From: Aureimonas pseudogalii
GTDB taxonomy: Bacteria > Pseudomonadota > Alphaproteobacteria > Rhizobiales > Rhizobiaceae
Assembly: GCF_014196835.1 (NCBI RefSeq)
Contig: NZ_JACIEK010000006.1
Coordinates: 124,001 to 188,000, forward strand
Direction: 5' to 3'
Length of the DNA: 64,000 nucleotides
The notes under the pieces are model-generated. The model worked only from the letters and a program-made list of their open reading frames with translations, searched no databases and was not told the origin of the DNA. The translations under genes were made by a program, and so were the position numbers. Shown here one piece after another: positions 23,644-34,354 of the stretch; positions within the stretch are counted from its first letter, which is position 1, and the number at the start of each line of letters is the position of its first letter.

Positions 23644-23922
23644 TCAGGTTCCCGGTACGATATGCGGAAAGCTGCCCGGTCCGACGCCGACGATCTCCGT
23701 CACGACGTAGAACAGCGCGAAAACGGCGGACGCCGCGAGCGTGTTCATCGCGACGATGCGCCAGAAGCGGAAGCGGGCCGGCGCGCTGTGGGCGGTGCCC
23801 AGCACCACCTCGCCCTCGTCGATCTGCGAGCGCATACCGATGGGTAGCACCGCGAATAAGACGGTCCACCAGATGACGAAGTAGATCGCGATCCCCGTGA
23901 CGATTCCCATGAGGCGTCCCAT
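23644..23922 (-). CDS. DUF1467 family membrane protein
   Basis: This 92-residue protein has two hydrophobic helices (about residues 7-28 and 57-78) separated by a polar loop with RSQIDEG. That is the DUF1467 pattern, and the gene sits between proS and rnj as it usually does in Hyphomicrobiales. The function is unknown. An internal ATG twelve bases downstream is an alternative start. Confidence 0.88.
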   Translation of the reverse strand: MGRLMGIVTGIAIYFVIWWTVLFAVLPIGMRSQIDEGEVVLGTAHSAPARFRFWRIVAMNTLAASAVFALFYVVTEIVGVGPGSFPHIVPGT

Positions 23923-24008
23923 CGTTGGGTGGCGGCGAAAGCGCCGCCACCATCTTTACTTTGGATAACGAACCGGGCGGCAAGACGGCCGTCGGTTCGT
24001 CGTCGGGC

Positions 24009-25667
24009 TCAGGCCCGCGTCACGAACACCGTCACAGCCGGCTTCTTACCCCAGGCATCGTTCGCCTCGCCCCGAACCGCGCGACGCACGGCCTCGCGCA
24101 CGAGCTCCAGATCCTTCCGGCGACCGCGTGGGATGCTTTCCACGGCACCGGCAGCGGCGTCGATCAGGACCTCCGACATCTCCTCGCCGGTTTCGTCCTT
24201 ACCGGGAAGACCCATGCAGACGACCTCGGGATCGACGTCGAGCTCAAGCTTGGCGCTGAGCTCGATCAGCACCGAGACCTGTCCGGCGAAGGACAGGCGT
24301 CGGCGCTCGTTGATACCCATCTGCTCGGCATTGCCGATGAGGTAGCCGTCCTTGTAAAGGCGCCCGACCGGAACCTCGTCGATGACCGTGGCCGCACCCG
24401 GCGCCAGCCGCACCATCTGGCCGTTGCGCAGCGACACGACCTCCGGCACGCCTTGCTCGCGCGCGAACTGCGCGTGCGCGCTGAGATGTGCGGGTTCGCC
24501 GTGGGCGGGCACCGCGATCTTCGGGCGGACCCATTCGTACATCTGCTTCAGTTCGTTGCGCCGGGGATGGCCCGACACGTGAACCAGCTTGTCGTGATCC
24601 TCGATGATCGTCACGCCGCGCTCGATCAACCCGTTCTTGATGTCGTTGATCGCCTTCTCGTTGCCTGGGATCGAACGCGACGAGAAGATCACCGTGTCGT
24701 CCTTCGACAGGGCGACGGTCGGATGCTCGTCGCGGGCCAGACGCGCGAGCGCCGCACGCGGCTCGCCCTGGCTGCCGGTCAGCACGATCACGGCCTTGTC
24801 GCGCGGGATGTAGCCGAAATCCTGCTCGCCGACGAAGGGCGGCAGTCCTTCGAGATAGCCGAGTTCGTCCGCCACGTCGGCGACGCGCTTCATCGAGCGC
24901 CCCATCAGCAGCACCTGCCGACCCGCCTCGTCCGCCGCCTTCGCGATCGAACGGATGCGACCGACATTGGACGAGAACGTCGTGATGGCAACGCGCCCCT
25001 TGGCGGACGCGATGATCTCCTGCAGCGACTGGGTAACCTGCCGCTCGCTCGGCGAAACGCCCTCGCGCATGGCGTTGGTCGAGTCGCAGATCAGTGCCAC
25101 GACGCCCTCGTCGCCGATCGCGCGCAGCCGTGCCTCGTCGGTGGGATCGCCCAGCGCCGGCGTCGCGTCGATCTTCCAGTCGCCGGTGTGGACTACCGTG
25201 CCGAGCGGCGTGCGGATCGCCAGCGCGACTGGCTCGGGGATCGAGTGCGTGACGTTGACGGCCTCGATTTCGAACGGGCCGACCTTGAACGTCTCTCCCG
25301 CCTTGAAGAGCGTGACCGGCACCTTTGCCGCGCCCGGCTCGCCTTCACGCTTGGCCTGAAGCAGCGCCGCCGTGAAGGCCGTCGCATAGACCGGCGCCTT
25401 CAGGCGCGGCCAGAGATCGAGCACGGCACCGTAGTGGTCCTCGTGCGCATGCGTGATGATGATGCCCTTCAACGCGCTCAGCCGCGCCTCGATGAAGGAG
25501 ATGTCGGGGAAGACGAGATCGATGCCCGGGAAGTCCGGGCCGGCGAACGACACGCCGCAATCGACGATGATCCACTCCCGGTTTTCGGACGGCCCGTAGC
25601 CGTAAAGGGCGAGATTCATACCGATCTCGCCGAGGCCACCCAGTGGCACGAATACCAAATCGTTCAA
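24009..25667 (-). CDS. rnj: Ribonuclease J
   Basis: Metallo-beta-lactamase/beta-CASP ribonuclease with endo- and 5'-exonuclease activity in RNA maturation and decay. The 552 residues show the zinc motif THAHEDHYGA (about residue 76), VHTGDWKID, the beta-CASP block, and PAHGEPAHLSAHA. The start is TTG at 25667, preceded by GGAAAG; no better codon is near the conserved FVPLGGLGEIG. It follows birA closely. Confidence 0.96.
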   Translation of the reverse strand: MNDLVFVPLGGLGEIGMNLALYGYGPSENREWIIVDCGVSFAGPDFPGIDLVFPDISFIEARLSALKGIIITHAHEDHYGAVLDLWPRLKAPVYATAFTAALLQAKREGEPGAAKVPVTLFKAGETFKVGPFEIEAVNVTHSIPEPVALAIRTPLGTVVHTGDWKIDATPALGDPTDEARLRAIGDEGVVALICDSTNAMREGVSPSERQVTQSLQEIIASAKGRVAITTFSSNVGRIRSIAKAADEAGRQVLLMGRSMKRVADVADELGYLEGLPPFVGEQDFGYIPRDKAVIVLTGSQGEPRAALARLARDEHPTVALSKDDTVIFSSRSIPGNEKAINDIKNGLIERGVTIIEDHDKLVHVSGHPRRNELKQMYEWVRPKIAVPAHGEPAHLSAHAQFAREQGVPEVVSLRNGQMVRLAPGAATVIDEVPVGRLYKDGYLIGNAEQMGINERRRLSFAGQVSVLIELSAKLELDVDPEVVCMGLPGKDETGEEMSEVLIDAAAGAVESIPRGRRKDLELVREAVRRAVRGEANDAWGKKPAVTVFVTRA

Positions 25668-25751
25668 TGCAGATGCTTTCCTTGGATCGGCCGTCCCTCA
25701 GGACACCGAAATCTCCGACTCATGACGAAGCGGTGAGTCGATCCCGCGAAT

Positions 25752-26537
25752 TCAGAGCGGCGCGGCGGACGGCGACGACGACGTGCCCGCTGCCAGAAGA
25801 AACAGGTCGCCGGCGGAGAAGACCTGCCGCCGACCGCCGGGAAGAGCGAGGACGAGCCGCCCCACCGGATCGAGTTCCTCGAACACACCGTCCGCGACCT
25901 CGCCGCCCGGTAGATTGATGCGACACGGCTGGCCCAGCCCCACCGCGTGCGCGAGCCACTGCTTTCGAACGGCATCGAAACCTCGGCCGCGATCCCAGAG
26001 GTCCAAAGCCTTCTCGACACCGTCCGCCAGCGGCGCAAACGCATCGCTCGCCGTGCCTCGATAGCCCTCCCGGCGAAGGCCCGTGACGGCATAAGGCGCG
26101 TCGTCCGGCCAATGCTCGATGTTGATGCCGCATCCCAGCACCACCAGCTGACTTTCGCCCGCAGGCTTCTCGCTCTCGATCAGAATCCCGACCGTCTTGG
26201 CGCCGCCGACGAGGATATCGTTCGGCCATTTGATGCGAACGCGATCTCCATCAATGCCTGGCAGCTGCGCGATCCCGTTGCGCAGACCGACTGCGGCCAC
26301 CAGCGGAATGTTGGCGAGATCCGCGATCGGCGCGGGATCTCGAACCAACAAAGACGCATAGAGATTGCCGCGCTCCGACGACCACGCCCGGCCCCGCCGA
26401 CCGCGACCGGCGGACTGGCGTTCCGCGGTCACCCATAAAGGACCGGGGTCGCCTGCCCGCCCGGCTTCGAGAGCCAAGGTGTTCGTCGAGCCTACTTCGT
26501 CGAATGCCAGATGCCTGCGCGGGCCCGCTCGCTTCAA
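25752..26537 (-). CDS. birA: Biotin--[acetyl-CoA-carboxylase] ligase
   Basis: This attaches biotin to the carrier protein of acetyl-CoA carboxylase. The 261-residue chain has the biotinyl-AMP loop GRGRRGRAW (about residue 43), KWPNDILV and GCGIN motifs, and a C-terminal SH3-like domain. It lacks the N-terminal DNA-binding domain of E. coli BirA, so it is a ligase only. The start is inferred as TTG at 26537, twelve bases after the nuoN stop. Confidence 0.92.
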   Translation of the reverse strand: MKRAGPRRHLAFDEVGSTNTLALEAGRAGDPGPLWVTAERQSAGRGRRGRAWSSERGNLYASLLVRDPAPIADLANIPLVAAVGLRNGIAQLPGIDGDRVRIKWPNDILVGGAKTVGILIESEKPAGESQLVVLGCGINIEHWPDDAPYAVTGLRREGYRGTASDAFAPLADGVEKALDLWDRGRGFDAVRKQWLAHAVGLGQPCRINLPGGEVADGVFEELDPVGRLVLALPGGRRQVFSAGDLFLLAAGTSSSPSAAPL

Positions 26538-26548
26538 TGCCGACCGCC

Positions 26549-27994
26549 TTAGAAGAACGTTCGAGCGGCCGCCGCCGCCGCCGCGAAAAGCGGACCGGCG
26601 AGCAGGATATAGACCGGGAAAACGAGCAAGGTCGCCACGCCGACCACGAACCGGATCGACAGGGTCGCAGGCTCGAACCCGACGCTCGGCTCGTCGAACC
26701 ACATCACCTTGACGACGCGGAGATAGTAGAAGAGGCCAATCGTCGAGGCCACGACGCCGATCACCGCAAGCGGAACGAGACCCGCGCCGACAGCCGCCGA
26801 GAAGACGTAGTACTTGCCCCAAAAGCCGAGCAATGGCGGCAAGCCGGCGAGCGACAGCATGAGCGTCGTCAGCGCGACCGCCAGGATCTTGTTGGTGCGC
26901 GACAGACCCGCCAACTCATAGACGTCCTCGATCATGCCGTCACGACGGCGCATCGACAAGATTACGCCGAAGGTGCCGAGCGTCATGGCGACGTAGGTCG
27001 CCATGTAGATGAGAACGCCCTGAACGCCGGCCTCGGTTCCGGCAGCGAGGCCCACGAGCACGTAGCCCATGTGTCCGATCGACGAATAGGCCATCAGACG
27101 CTTGATGTTGCGCTGGCCGATGGCTGCGAAGGCACCGAAGAGCATGGAGGCGATCGAGAGGAAGACGATGACCTGCTGCCAGTCATGCGTCAGCGGTCCG
27201 AAGCCCTGCACGGTGAAGCGCGTCAGCAACGCCACCGCCGCCACCTTCGGCGCGCCCGCCAGAAGCGCCGTCACCGGCGTCGGCGCGCCCTCGTAGACGT
27301 CGGGTGTCCACATATGGAACGGCACGGCCGAGATCTTGAAGGCGAGGCCCACGAGCACGAAGACGAGACCGATGAGCAGGCCGATCGAACGACCCTCGCC
27401 GCTCGCCACCGCGGCGGCGATGGCCTGGAACTCGATCTGCCCGGTGAAGCCGTAGACCAGCGACGCGCCGTAGAGCAGCATGCCCGAGGACAGCGCGCCG
27501 AGAACGAAGTACTTGAGACCCGCCTCGGTGGACTTCACCTGATCGCGCGCGATCGCGGCGATGACGTAGATGGCGAGCGACTGCAGTTCGAGGCCCATGT
27601 AGAGCGCGATGAGATCGCCCGCCGACACCATCACCATCATGCCGATGGTGCAGAGGACCACGAGAACAGGGAACTCGAAGCTGTCCAGACGCTCGCGCGC
27701 CATGAAGCTGCCCGACATGAGGAGCGCCGCCGCCGCCGAGACGAGCACGAGCGTCTTCATGAAGCGCGCGAACGGATCGAGAATGACCGACCCGCCGAAG
27801 GCGACGCCGCCCGGCGCCACGAAGACGAGCCAGAACGCCGCGAAGAGCATGAGCCCAACCGCGAGCGCACTGACCGTTCCACCGCTGCCCGGACCCCGGA
27901 AGGTGCCGAACATCAGCAGCAGCATCGCGCCCACCGCCATGATGAGCTCCGGCCCGACGATCGGCAGACTCTGTGCTACGAACTGAGAAAACAT
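26549..27994 (-). CDS. nuoN: NADH-quinone oxidoreductase subunit N
   Basis: Antiporter-like membrane subunit of complex I, 481 residues, about fourteen helices, with the conserved Lys and Pro-containing helices of the Mrp-antiporter family ([10 protein letters not shown] and [12 protein letters not shown]). It is the last nuo gene, followed by birA and rnj. Length is normal. Confidence 0.96.
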   Translation of the reverse strand: MFSQFVAQSLPIVGPELIMAVGAMLLLMFGTFRGPGSGGTVSALAVGLMLFAAFWLVFVAPGGVAFGGSVILDPFARFMKTLVLVSAAAALLMSGSFMARERLDSFEFPVLVVLCTIGMMVMVSAGDLIALYMGLELQSLAIYVIAAIARDQVKSTEAGLKYFVLGALSSGMLLYGASLVYGFTGQIEFQAIAAAVASGEGRSIGLLIGLVFVLVGLAFKISAVPFHMWTPDVYEGAPTPVTALLAGAPKVAAVALLTRFTVQGFGPLTHDWQQVIVFLSIASMLFGAFAAIGQRNIKRLMAYSSIGHMGYVLVGLAAGTEAGVQGVLIYMATYVAMTLGTFGVILSMRRRDGMIEDVYELAGLSRTNKILAVALTTLMLSLAGLPPLLGFWGKYYVFSAAVGAGLVPLAVIGVVASTIGLFYYLRVVKVMWFDEPSVGFEPATLSIRFVVGVATLLVFPVYILLAGPLFAAAAAAARTFF

Positions 27995-28015
27995 CGGATC
28001 GGCCCGCCTCTTCGA

Positions 28016-29524
28016 TTACTGTGCCGACGCGACGCTAGACGCCGCCTCGATGGCAGCGGTGTAGCTGCCGAGAAGCTGGTCGACCGACGCGGTGGTGACG
28101 TTGAAGACCGGCATGGGGTAGACGCCGAAGAAGACCGTCAGTACCGCCAGCGGATAGAGCAACACCTTCTCGCGCGGCGTCAGATCGAGGATGGTCTTCA
28201 GGCTCTCCTTGTCGAGCGCCCCGAGAATGACCCGGCGGTAGAGCCAGAGCGCGTAGGCGGCCGACAGGATGACGCCGGTCGCCGCGAAGATCGCGACCCA
28301 GGAATTGGCCTTATAGACGCCCGCTAGCGTCATGAACTCGCCGATGAAGCCGCTGGTGCCGGGAAGTCCGACATTGCCCATCGTGAAGAGCAGCATGATG
28401 GCGGCATAGGCCGGCATGCGGTTCACCAGACCGCCATAGGCGGCGATGTCGCGGGTGTGCATCCGGTCGTAGACCACGCCGACGCAGAGAAAGAGCGCAC
28501 CCGAGATCAGGCCGTGGCTCAGCATCTGGAAGATCGCGCCCTGAACGCCCTCCGGGTTCGCGGCGAAGATGCCCATCGTCACGAAGCCCATGTGGGCGAC
28601 CGACGAGTAGGCGATGAGCTTCTTGATGTCCTCCTGCATCAGCGCGACCAGCGATGTGTAGATGATCGCGACGACGGAGAGCGTGAAAACGAACGGTGCA
28701 AAGTCGGCCGACGCCAACGGGAACATCGGCAGCGAGAAGCGCAGGAACCCGTAGCCGCCAAGCTTTAGAAGGATGCCCGCCAGGATCACCGATCCCGCCG
28801 TCGGAGCCTCGACGTGGGCGTCCGGCAGCCAGGTGTGGACCGGCCACATCGGCATCTTCACCGCGAAGGAGGCGAAGAAGGCGAGCCACAGCCAGGTCTG
28901 CATCGACGCCGGGAACTGGTAGGCGAGCAGCGCCGGGATCGAGGTCGTTCCGGCCGTCCAGAACATCGCCATGATGGCGACGAGCATGAACACCGAGCCG
29001 AGGAAGGTGAACAGGAAGAACTTGTAGGACGCATAGACGCGCCGCTTGCCGCCCCAGACGCCGATGATGAGGAACATCGGGATCAGCGAGCCTTCGAAGA
29101 AAAGGTAGAAAAGCACGATGTCGAGCGCACAGAAGACGCCGATCACCAGCGTCTCGAGCACGAGGAAGGCCATCATGTATTCCTTCACCCGCACGGTGAC
29201 GGAGTCCCGGCTGGCAAGGATGCAGATCGGCATCAGGAAGGTCGTGAGGATCACGAACAGCATCGAAATGCCATCGACACCCATCCGGTAGGAGATCCCG
29301 CCGGTGAGCCACTCGAACTCCTCGACCATCTGGAAGCCGGCGACACCCCTATCGAATCCGCCCCAGATAAAAAGCGACAGCAGGAAGTTGAAGACGGTCA
29401 CGAGCAGCGCGACGTTGCGAATGTTGCGCCGAGCCAGTTCACCATCGTCCCGCGTGAAAAGGATGATGACGACACCGACGAGGGGCAGGAACGTGACGAG
29501 CGATAGGATCGGCCAACCGGACAT
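28016..29524 (-). CDS. nuoM: NADH-quinone oxidoreductase subunit M
   Basis: Antiporter-like proton-pumping subunit of complex I, 502 residues with about fourteen helices. Motifs include [20 protein letters not shown] and [14 protein letters not shown]. Its ATG overlaps the nuoL stop by one base (TGATG), indicating coupling. Confidence 0.97.
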   Translation of the reverse strand: MSGWPILSLVTFLPLVGVVIILFTRDDGELARRNIRNVALLVTVFNFLLSLFIWGGFDRGVAGFQMVEEFEWLTGGISYRMGVDGISMLFVILTTFLMPICILASRDSVTVRVKEYMMAFLVLETLVIGVFCALDIVLFYLFFEGSLIPMFLIIGVWGGKRRVYASYKFFLFTFLGSVFMLVAIMAMFWTAGTTSIPALLAYQFPASMQTWLWLAFFASFAVKMPMWPVHTWLPDAHVEAPTAGSVILAGILLKLGGYGFLRFSLPMFPLASADFAPFVFTLSVVAIIYTSLVALMQEDIKKLIAYSSVAHMGFVTMGIFAANPEGVQGAIFQMLSHGLISGALFLCVGVVYDRMHTRDIAAYGGLVNRMPAYAAIMLLFTMGNVGLPGTSGFIGEFMTLAGVYKANSWVAIFAATGVILSAAYALWLYRRVILGALDKESLKTILDLTPREKVLLYPLAVLTVFFGVYPMPVFNVTTASVDQLLGSYTAAIEAASSVASAQ

Positions 29525-31521
29525 CAGAGCATTCCCCAGAACATCATGAAGGTGACGAGCGCTGCGACGCCGATCAGCATGACGAACGCGTAGTGGTAGA
29601 GGTAGCCTGTCTGCAGTTGAACCACCCGGTTGGTCACGTCGAGCACGCGGGCCGAGATGCCGTCAGGCCCAAGCCGGTCGATGACCGCGCCGTCGCCTTT
29701 CTTCCACAGGAAGCGGCCGAGCCACTTGGCTGAACGGACGAACAGGAAGTCGTAGAGCTCGTCGAAATACCACTTGTTGAGGAGGAACTGGTAGAGGCCC
29801 GGGTTGCGCGCAACCATTTGCGCAGGCCTCTCGGGCGAGCGGATGTAGAAGATGTAGGCGAGCGCGAAACCGATGATCATCATGATCGTCGGCGAGTAGA
29901 CGACCAGGGTCGGCACCTCGTGGGCCTCGTGCAAGATGTGGTTCTCCGGGCCGGCGAAGAGCGCGCCGCTCCAGAAGGCGTCGTAGGAGCCGCCGAGGAA
30001 GAACGGGTAGAAGACGAGGCCGGCCAGAAGCGCGCCGACGCCCAGTACGTAGAGCGGCACCAGCATAACCGGCGGCGACTCGTGGACATGGTGCATCACC
30101 TCGTGCGAGGCACGCGGCTTGCCGTGGAAGGTCAGGAAGACGAGGCGCCACGAGTAGAAGCTCGTCAGCAGGGCCGCGATCACGGTCATGATGTAGCCGT
30201 ACATCGCGAAGGCGTTCTCCCCGGCGAAGGCGCTCTCGATGATCGCGTCCTTCGAGTAGTAGCCCGCCGTAAACGGAAAGCCGGTCAGCGCCAGCGTGCC
30301 GATCATCATCATCGCGTAGGTCTTCGGGATATGCTTGCGAAGGCCTCCCATGTTGCGCATGTCCTGCTCGCCATCCACCGCGTGGATCACCGAGCCGGCG
30401 CCAAGGAACAGCAGCGCCTTGAAGAAAGCGTGCGTGAAGAGGTGGAAGACGGCTGCACCGTAGGCGCCGACGCCAAGCGCCACAAACATGTAGCCGAGCT
30501 GCGAACAGGTCGAATACGCGATGACGCGCTTGATATCGTTCTGCACCAAGCCGATCGTCGCGGCGAAGAAGGCCGTCGTCGCACCGATGAAGGTGACGAA
30601 GGTGAGCGCCGAATGGCTGAGTTCGAAGACCGGCGACATGCGCGCCAGCATGAACACGCCCGCGGTCACCATCGTGGCCGCATGGATCAGCGCCGACACG
30701 GGCGTCGGCCCCTCCATGGCATCCGGCAGCCAGGTGTGCAGGCCGATCTGGGCCGACTTGCCCATCGCGCCCATGAAGAGCAGCAGGCAGATCGCCGTCA
30801 TCGCGCCCGCGGCCGAGAGCGAATAGCCAGCGAACTGCAGCACCGGCGCGGCATGAGTTGCCGCCTCGCCCGCCGCTTCCACATGCTCGCCGCCCATCGT
30901 GGCCAGCATCTGCCCGGCACCGGCGAAGATCGTGTCGAGATTGACCGAGCCGAAGACGACATACAGGCCGAAAATGCCGAGAAGGAAGCCAAAGTCGCCG
31001 ACGCGGTTGACCACGAAGGCCTTCATCGCCGCAGCGTTGGCGGAGGGCTTCTTGTACCAGAAACCGATCAGCAGATAGGACGCCAGACCAACGCCTTCCC
31101 AGCCGAAGAACATCTGCACGAGATTGTTGGCGGTGACCAGCGTCAGCATGGCGAAGGTGAAGAGCGACAGGTAGGCGAAGAAGCGCGGGCGCGAATCGTC
31201 GTGGTTCATGTAGCCGATCGAGTAGACATGCACGAGCGCCGACACGGTGTTGACCACGACCAGCATGACCAGCGTCAACCGATCAATCCGGATCGACCAG
31301 GACACGTCGAGATCGCCCGCCTGCATCCAGTGCAGAACGGTGATGCGCAGCGGCTCGCCGTCACCGAAGCCGAACGACAGGAACCCGATCCACGACAGCA
31401 CCGCAGCGAGAATGAGCAGTCCGGACGTGACATATTCCGACGCTTTCGCGCCGATGGCACTTCCGAACAGCGCCGCGACGAGGAAGCCGATCAGAGGCAG
31501 AAGGACGATCAGAGTGTACAT
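29524..31521 (-). CDS. nuoL: NADH-quinone oxidoreductase subunit L
   Basis: The largest antiporter-like subunit of complex I, 665 residues, with the long C-terminal lateral helix that lies along the membrane arm. Motifs include [44 protein letters not shown] and [14 protein letters not shown]. It sits between nuoK and nuoM. Confidence 0.97.
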   Translation of the reverse strand: MYTLIVLLPLIGFLVAALFGSAIGAKASEYVTSGLLILAAVLSWIGFLSFGFGDGEPLRITVLHWMQAGDLDVSWSIRIDRLTLVMLVVVNTVSALVHVYSIGYMNHDDSRPRFFAYLSLFTFAMLTLVTANNLVQMFFGWEGVGLASYLLIGFWYKKPSANAAAMKAFVVNRVGDFGFLLGIFGLYVVFGSVNLDTIFAGAGQMLATMGGEHVEAAGEAATHAAPVLQFAGYSLSAAGAMTAICLLLFMGAMGKSAQIGLHTWLPDAMEGPTPVSALIHAATMVTAGVFMLARMSPVFELSHSALTFVTFIGATTAFFAATIGLVQNDIKRVIAYSTCSQLGYMFVALGVGAYGAAVFHLFTHAFFKALLFLGAGSVIHAVDGEQDMRNMGGLRKHIPKTYAMMMIGTLALTGFPFTAGYYSKDAIIESAFAGENAFAMYGYIMTVIAALLTSFYSWRLVFLTFHGKPRASHEVMHHVHESPPVMLVPLYVLGVGALLAGLVFYPFFLGGSYDAFWSGALFAGPENHILHEAHEVPTLVVYSPTIMMIIGFALAYIFYIRSPERPAQMVARNPGLYQFLLNKWYFDELYDFLFVRSAKWLGRFLWKKGDGAVIDRLGPDGISARVLDVTNRVVQLQTGYLYHYAFVMLIGVAALVTFMMFWGML

Positions 31522-31529
31522 CGTCGCAC

Positions 31530-31838
31530 TCAGCCTTTCATCGTATTGACGTCATCGACGGCGATGGAGCCGCGATTGCGGAAGAACACAACGAGGATCG
31601 CGAGACCAATGGCAGCCTCTGCAGCAGCCACGGTCAGGATGAACAGCGCGAAGACCTGGCCGGCGAGATCGTTGAGGAAGGCCGAGAAGGCCACGAGATT
31701 GAGATTGACCGCGAGAAGGATCAGCTCGATCGACATGAGGATCGTGATGATGTTCTTGCGGTTCATGAAGATGCCGAAGACGCCGGTCACGAAGAGGATC
31801 GCGGCGACTGTGAGAAAGTGTCCGAGGCCGACTGCCAT
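31530..31838 (-). CDS. nuoK: NADH-quinone oxidoreductase subunit K
   Basis: Small three-helix membrane subunit of 102 residues with the conserved buried glutamates in [13 protein letters not shown] and [11 protein letters not shown], which take part in proton transfer. It is spaced a few bases before nuoL. Confidence 0.97.
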   Translation of the reverse strand: MAVGLGHFLTVAAILFVTGVFGIFMNRKNIITILMSIELILLAVNLNLVAFSAFLNDLAGQVFALFILTVAAAEAAIGLAILVVFFRNRGSIAVDDVNTMKG

Positions 31839-31859
31839 GTGATGTTCCTTCGCTGCGCC

Positions 31860-32477
31860 TCAGACGCCCTTGCCGGTCTCGACCTTGACGACCTCGATCG
31901 CCGTCTTCGGATTGCGGGCCACCTGCGTCGGGATCGACTGGCGCTTCAAGCCCGGCTTGTGACGCAGCGTCAGCACGATCGCGCCGACCATCGCAACGAA
32001 GAGGATCAGGCCCGCCATCTGGAAGAAGAAGACGTATCGCGTGTAGAGCACCGCGCCGAGCGCCTGAATGTTCGACATCGTTTCGAGCGGCGGGGTCGGC
32101 AGCACGGTCGAAGCGGAGAGCTGCGGATTGTAGTAGCTGCCGGTCACGGCGATGATAAGTTGCGCGAGAAGCACGGCCGCGATGATCGCGCCGATCGGCG
32201 CATATTCCAAAGCGCCCTGCTTGATCCGTCCAAAGTCGAGATCGAGCATCATCACCACGAAGAGGAACAGGATCGCCACCGCGCCGACATAGACGACGAT
32301 CAGGATCAGGGCGAGGAACTCGGCACCTGTCAGCAGGAAGAGCCCGGCGGCGCTGACGAAGGCGAGAATCAGGAAGAGCACGGAATGGACCGGATTCCGC
32401 GACAGGACGACCATGATCGCGGCGCCGACCGTCACCAGCGCGAAAACGTAGAAGAAGAAGGCTTGCAGCCCCAACAT
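31860..32477 (-). CDS. nuoJ: NADH-quinone oxidoreductase subunit J
   Basis: Five-helix membrane subunit of complex I, 205 residues, with the glycine-rich VYVGAVAILFLFVVMMLD segment that forms the pi-bulge region. A gap of about 100 bases separates it from nuoI, and I see nothing recognisable in that gap. Confidence 0.96.
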   Translation of the reverse strand: MLGLQAFFFYVFALVTVGAAIMVVLSRNPVHSVLFLILAFVSAAGLFLLTGAEFLALILIVVYVGAVAILFLFVVMMLDLDFGRIKQGALEYAPIGAIIAAVLLAQLIIAVTGSYYNPQLSASTVLPTPPLETMSNIQALGAVLYTRYVFFFQMAGLILFVAMVGAIVLTLRHKPGLKRQSIPTQVARNPKTAIEVVKVETGKGV

Positions 32478-32579
32478 GTCGGGCTCCCCTGAACGAACGC
32501 TATCGGGCGGCGACGGACGATGTCCGCGCCATTCCGGTCTAAAGTCGAATGCGCCCCCATCGAGGGCGTCACGGGCGGA

Positions 32580-33071
32580 TTAGCGGTAAGGCGCATCCAG
32601 CGCAATGTTGCGAGCGACTTCACGCTCCCAACGATCGCCGTTGGCCAGCAGCTTTTCCTTGTCGTAGTAGAGCTCCTCGCGCGTCTCGGTCGAGAACTCG
32701 AAATTCGGGCCTTCCACGATCGCATCGACCGGGCAGGCTTCCTGGCAGAAGCCGCAATAGATGCACTTCACCATGTCGATGTCGTAGCGCACCGTGCGCC
32801 GCGTTCCGTCGTTGCGGCGCGGCCCGGCTTCGATGGTGATGGCCTGTGCGGGGCAGATCGCCTCGCAGAGCTTGCAGGCGATGCACCGCTCCTCGCCGTT
32901 CGGATAGCGGCGCAACGCATGCTCGCCGCGGAACCGCGGGCTCACCGGGCCCTTCTCGAACGGATAGTTGATCGTCGATTTCGGAGCGAAGAAGTAGCGC
33001 ATCGAGAGCCCGAAGGCTTTGACGAACTCCAACAGGAACAATGAACGGATGGATTGGGTCAGCGCGGTCAT
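32580..33071 (-). CDS. nuoI: NADH-quinone oxidoreductase subunit I
   Basis: Peripheral ferredoxin-like subunit holding clusters N6a and N6b. The 163 residues show two four-cysteine motifs, [12 protein letters not shown] and [12 protein letters not shown]. It passes electrons to NuoB. It follows a small membrane-protein gene instead of nuoH directly. Confidence 0.97.
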   Translation of the reverse strand: MTALTQSIRSLFLLEFVKAFGLSMRYFFAPKSTINYPFEKGPVSPRFRGEHALRRYPNGEERCIACKLCEAICPAQAITIEAGPRRNDGTRRTVRYDIDMVKCIYCGFCQEACPVDAIVEGPNFEFSTETREELYYDKEKLLANGDRWEREVARNIALDAPYR

Positions 33072-33077
33072 GAGCGT

Positions 33078-33296
33078 TCAGCCTGCGAGGTTCGAGGCGA
33101 CGAGGGGGCCAAGAAACCAGCCCGCCACGGGAAGAAGAATGAGTTGCAGCACGCGAATCAGCGCCACGATCGATCCGGCGCCTCGCGTCCCGTCCCGGCG
33201 TGCCGTGTCACCCGCACGGCCGAGCACGACGTAGTCGGCGAGACCTAGGACGAGACCGGCACCGGCTCCGATGAGAGACGCGAACAGCGGTGTCAC
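33078..33296 (-). CDS. Small membrane protein inserted between nuoH and nuoI
   Basis: A 72-residue frame starts with GTG at 33296, overlapping the nuoH stop by four bases (GTGA), and ends six bases before nuoI. It has two hydrophobic stretches (about residues 5-24 and 45-65) separated by a charged loop with [13 protein letters not shown]. This is not one of the fourteen standard complex I subunits and I do not recognise a family. The tight coupling on both sides argues for a real gene, perhaps an assembly or accessory factor. Confidence 0.6.
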   Translation of the reverse strand: MTPLFASLIGAGAGLVLGLADYVVLGRAGDTARRDGTRGAGSIVALIRVLQLILLPVAGWFLGPLVASNLAG

Positions 33297-34339
33297 GCGT
33301 TGCCCCAACCTGTCAGCTGCAGCACGAAGGCGACGATCACCACCATGGCGAGGGAGATCGGCAGGAAGACCTTCCAGCCGAGGCGCATCAGCTGGTCGTA
33401 GCGGTAGCGCGGCACGAAGGCCTTCACCATCGCGAACATGAAGAAGCAGAGCGCGACCTTCAGCAGGAACCAGATGACGCCGGGTACCCAGGTGAACGGG
33501 ACGAACGCGAACGGGGGCAACCAGCCGCCGAGGAAGAGGATCGTCATCAGCGAGCACATGAGGGTGATCGCCGCGTACTCCCCGAGCATGAACATCATAT
33601 ACGGTGTCGAGCCGTACTCGACCATGAAGCCGGCCACGAGCTCGGACTCGGCTTCGGGAAGATCGAAGGGAGGCCGGTTCGTCTCGGCCAGCGCCGAGAT
33701 GAAGAAGATCACGAACATCGGGAAGAGCGAAAGCCAATGCCAGTCGAGGAAGCTCGACGGCAGACCGACCATCGTTCCCGGACCGTCGATCTGCGCCATC
33801 ACGATGTCTGTGAGGTTCAGAGATCCGACGCAGAGCAGGACGGTGACGATGACGAAGCCGATCGAGACCTCGTAGGACACCATCTGCGCGGCCGAGCGAA
33901 GCGCACCGAGAAAGGCATATTTCGAGTTCGAGGCCCAACCGCCCATGATCACGCCGTACACTTCGAGCGACGAGATCGCGAATATGTAGAGAATGCCGAT
34001 GTTGATGTTGGCGATCACCCAGCCGTCGGCCACGGGAACCACCGCGAATGTGGCCAGTGCCAAGGTGACGGCCACGAGCGGTGCCAGCAGGAAGACGACC
34101 TTATCGGCCGAAGCCGGAATGACCGGCTCCTTCAGCACGAACTTCAGAAGATCGGCGAAGGACTGGAAGAGGCCGAACGGGCCGACCACGTTGGGGCCGC
34201 GCCGCATCTGCACCGCCGCCCAGATCTTGCGATCGGCCAGCAGGATGTAGGCGATCAGCACGAGCAGAACCACCAGGAACAGGAGGCTTTGCGCGATGAT
34301 GACGATCGCCGGCCAGATGTAGAACCAGAAGATATCCAT
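33293..34339 (-). CDS. nuoH: NADH-quinone oxidoreductase subunit H
   Basis: Membrane subunit at the junction with the peripheral arm, forming part of the quinone channel. The 348 residues have eight predicted helices, the [18 protein letters not shown] motif and the conserved [11 protein letters not shown] loop. It lies between nuoG and the small membrane gene. Confidence 0.97.
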   Translation of the reverse strand: MDIFWFYIWPAIVIIAQSLLFLVVLLVLIAYILLADRKIWAAVQMRRGPNVVGPFGLFQSFADLLKFVLKEPVIPASADKVVFLLAPLVAVTLALATFAVVPVADGWVIANINIGILYIFAISSLEVYGVIMGGWASNSKYAFLGALRSAAQMVSYEVSIGFVIVTVLLCVGSLNLTDIVMAQIDGPGTMVGLPSSFLDWHWLSLFPMFVIFFISALAETNRPPFDLPEAESELVAGFMVEYGSTPYMMFMLGEYAAITLMCSLMTILFLGGWLPPFAFVPFTWVPGVIWFLLKVALCFFMFAMVKAFVPRYRYDQLMRLGWKVFLPISLAMVVIVAFVLQLTGWGNA

Positions 34340-34354
34340 GGGTTCCAGACGCCC

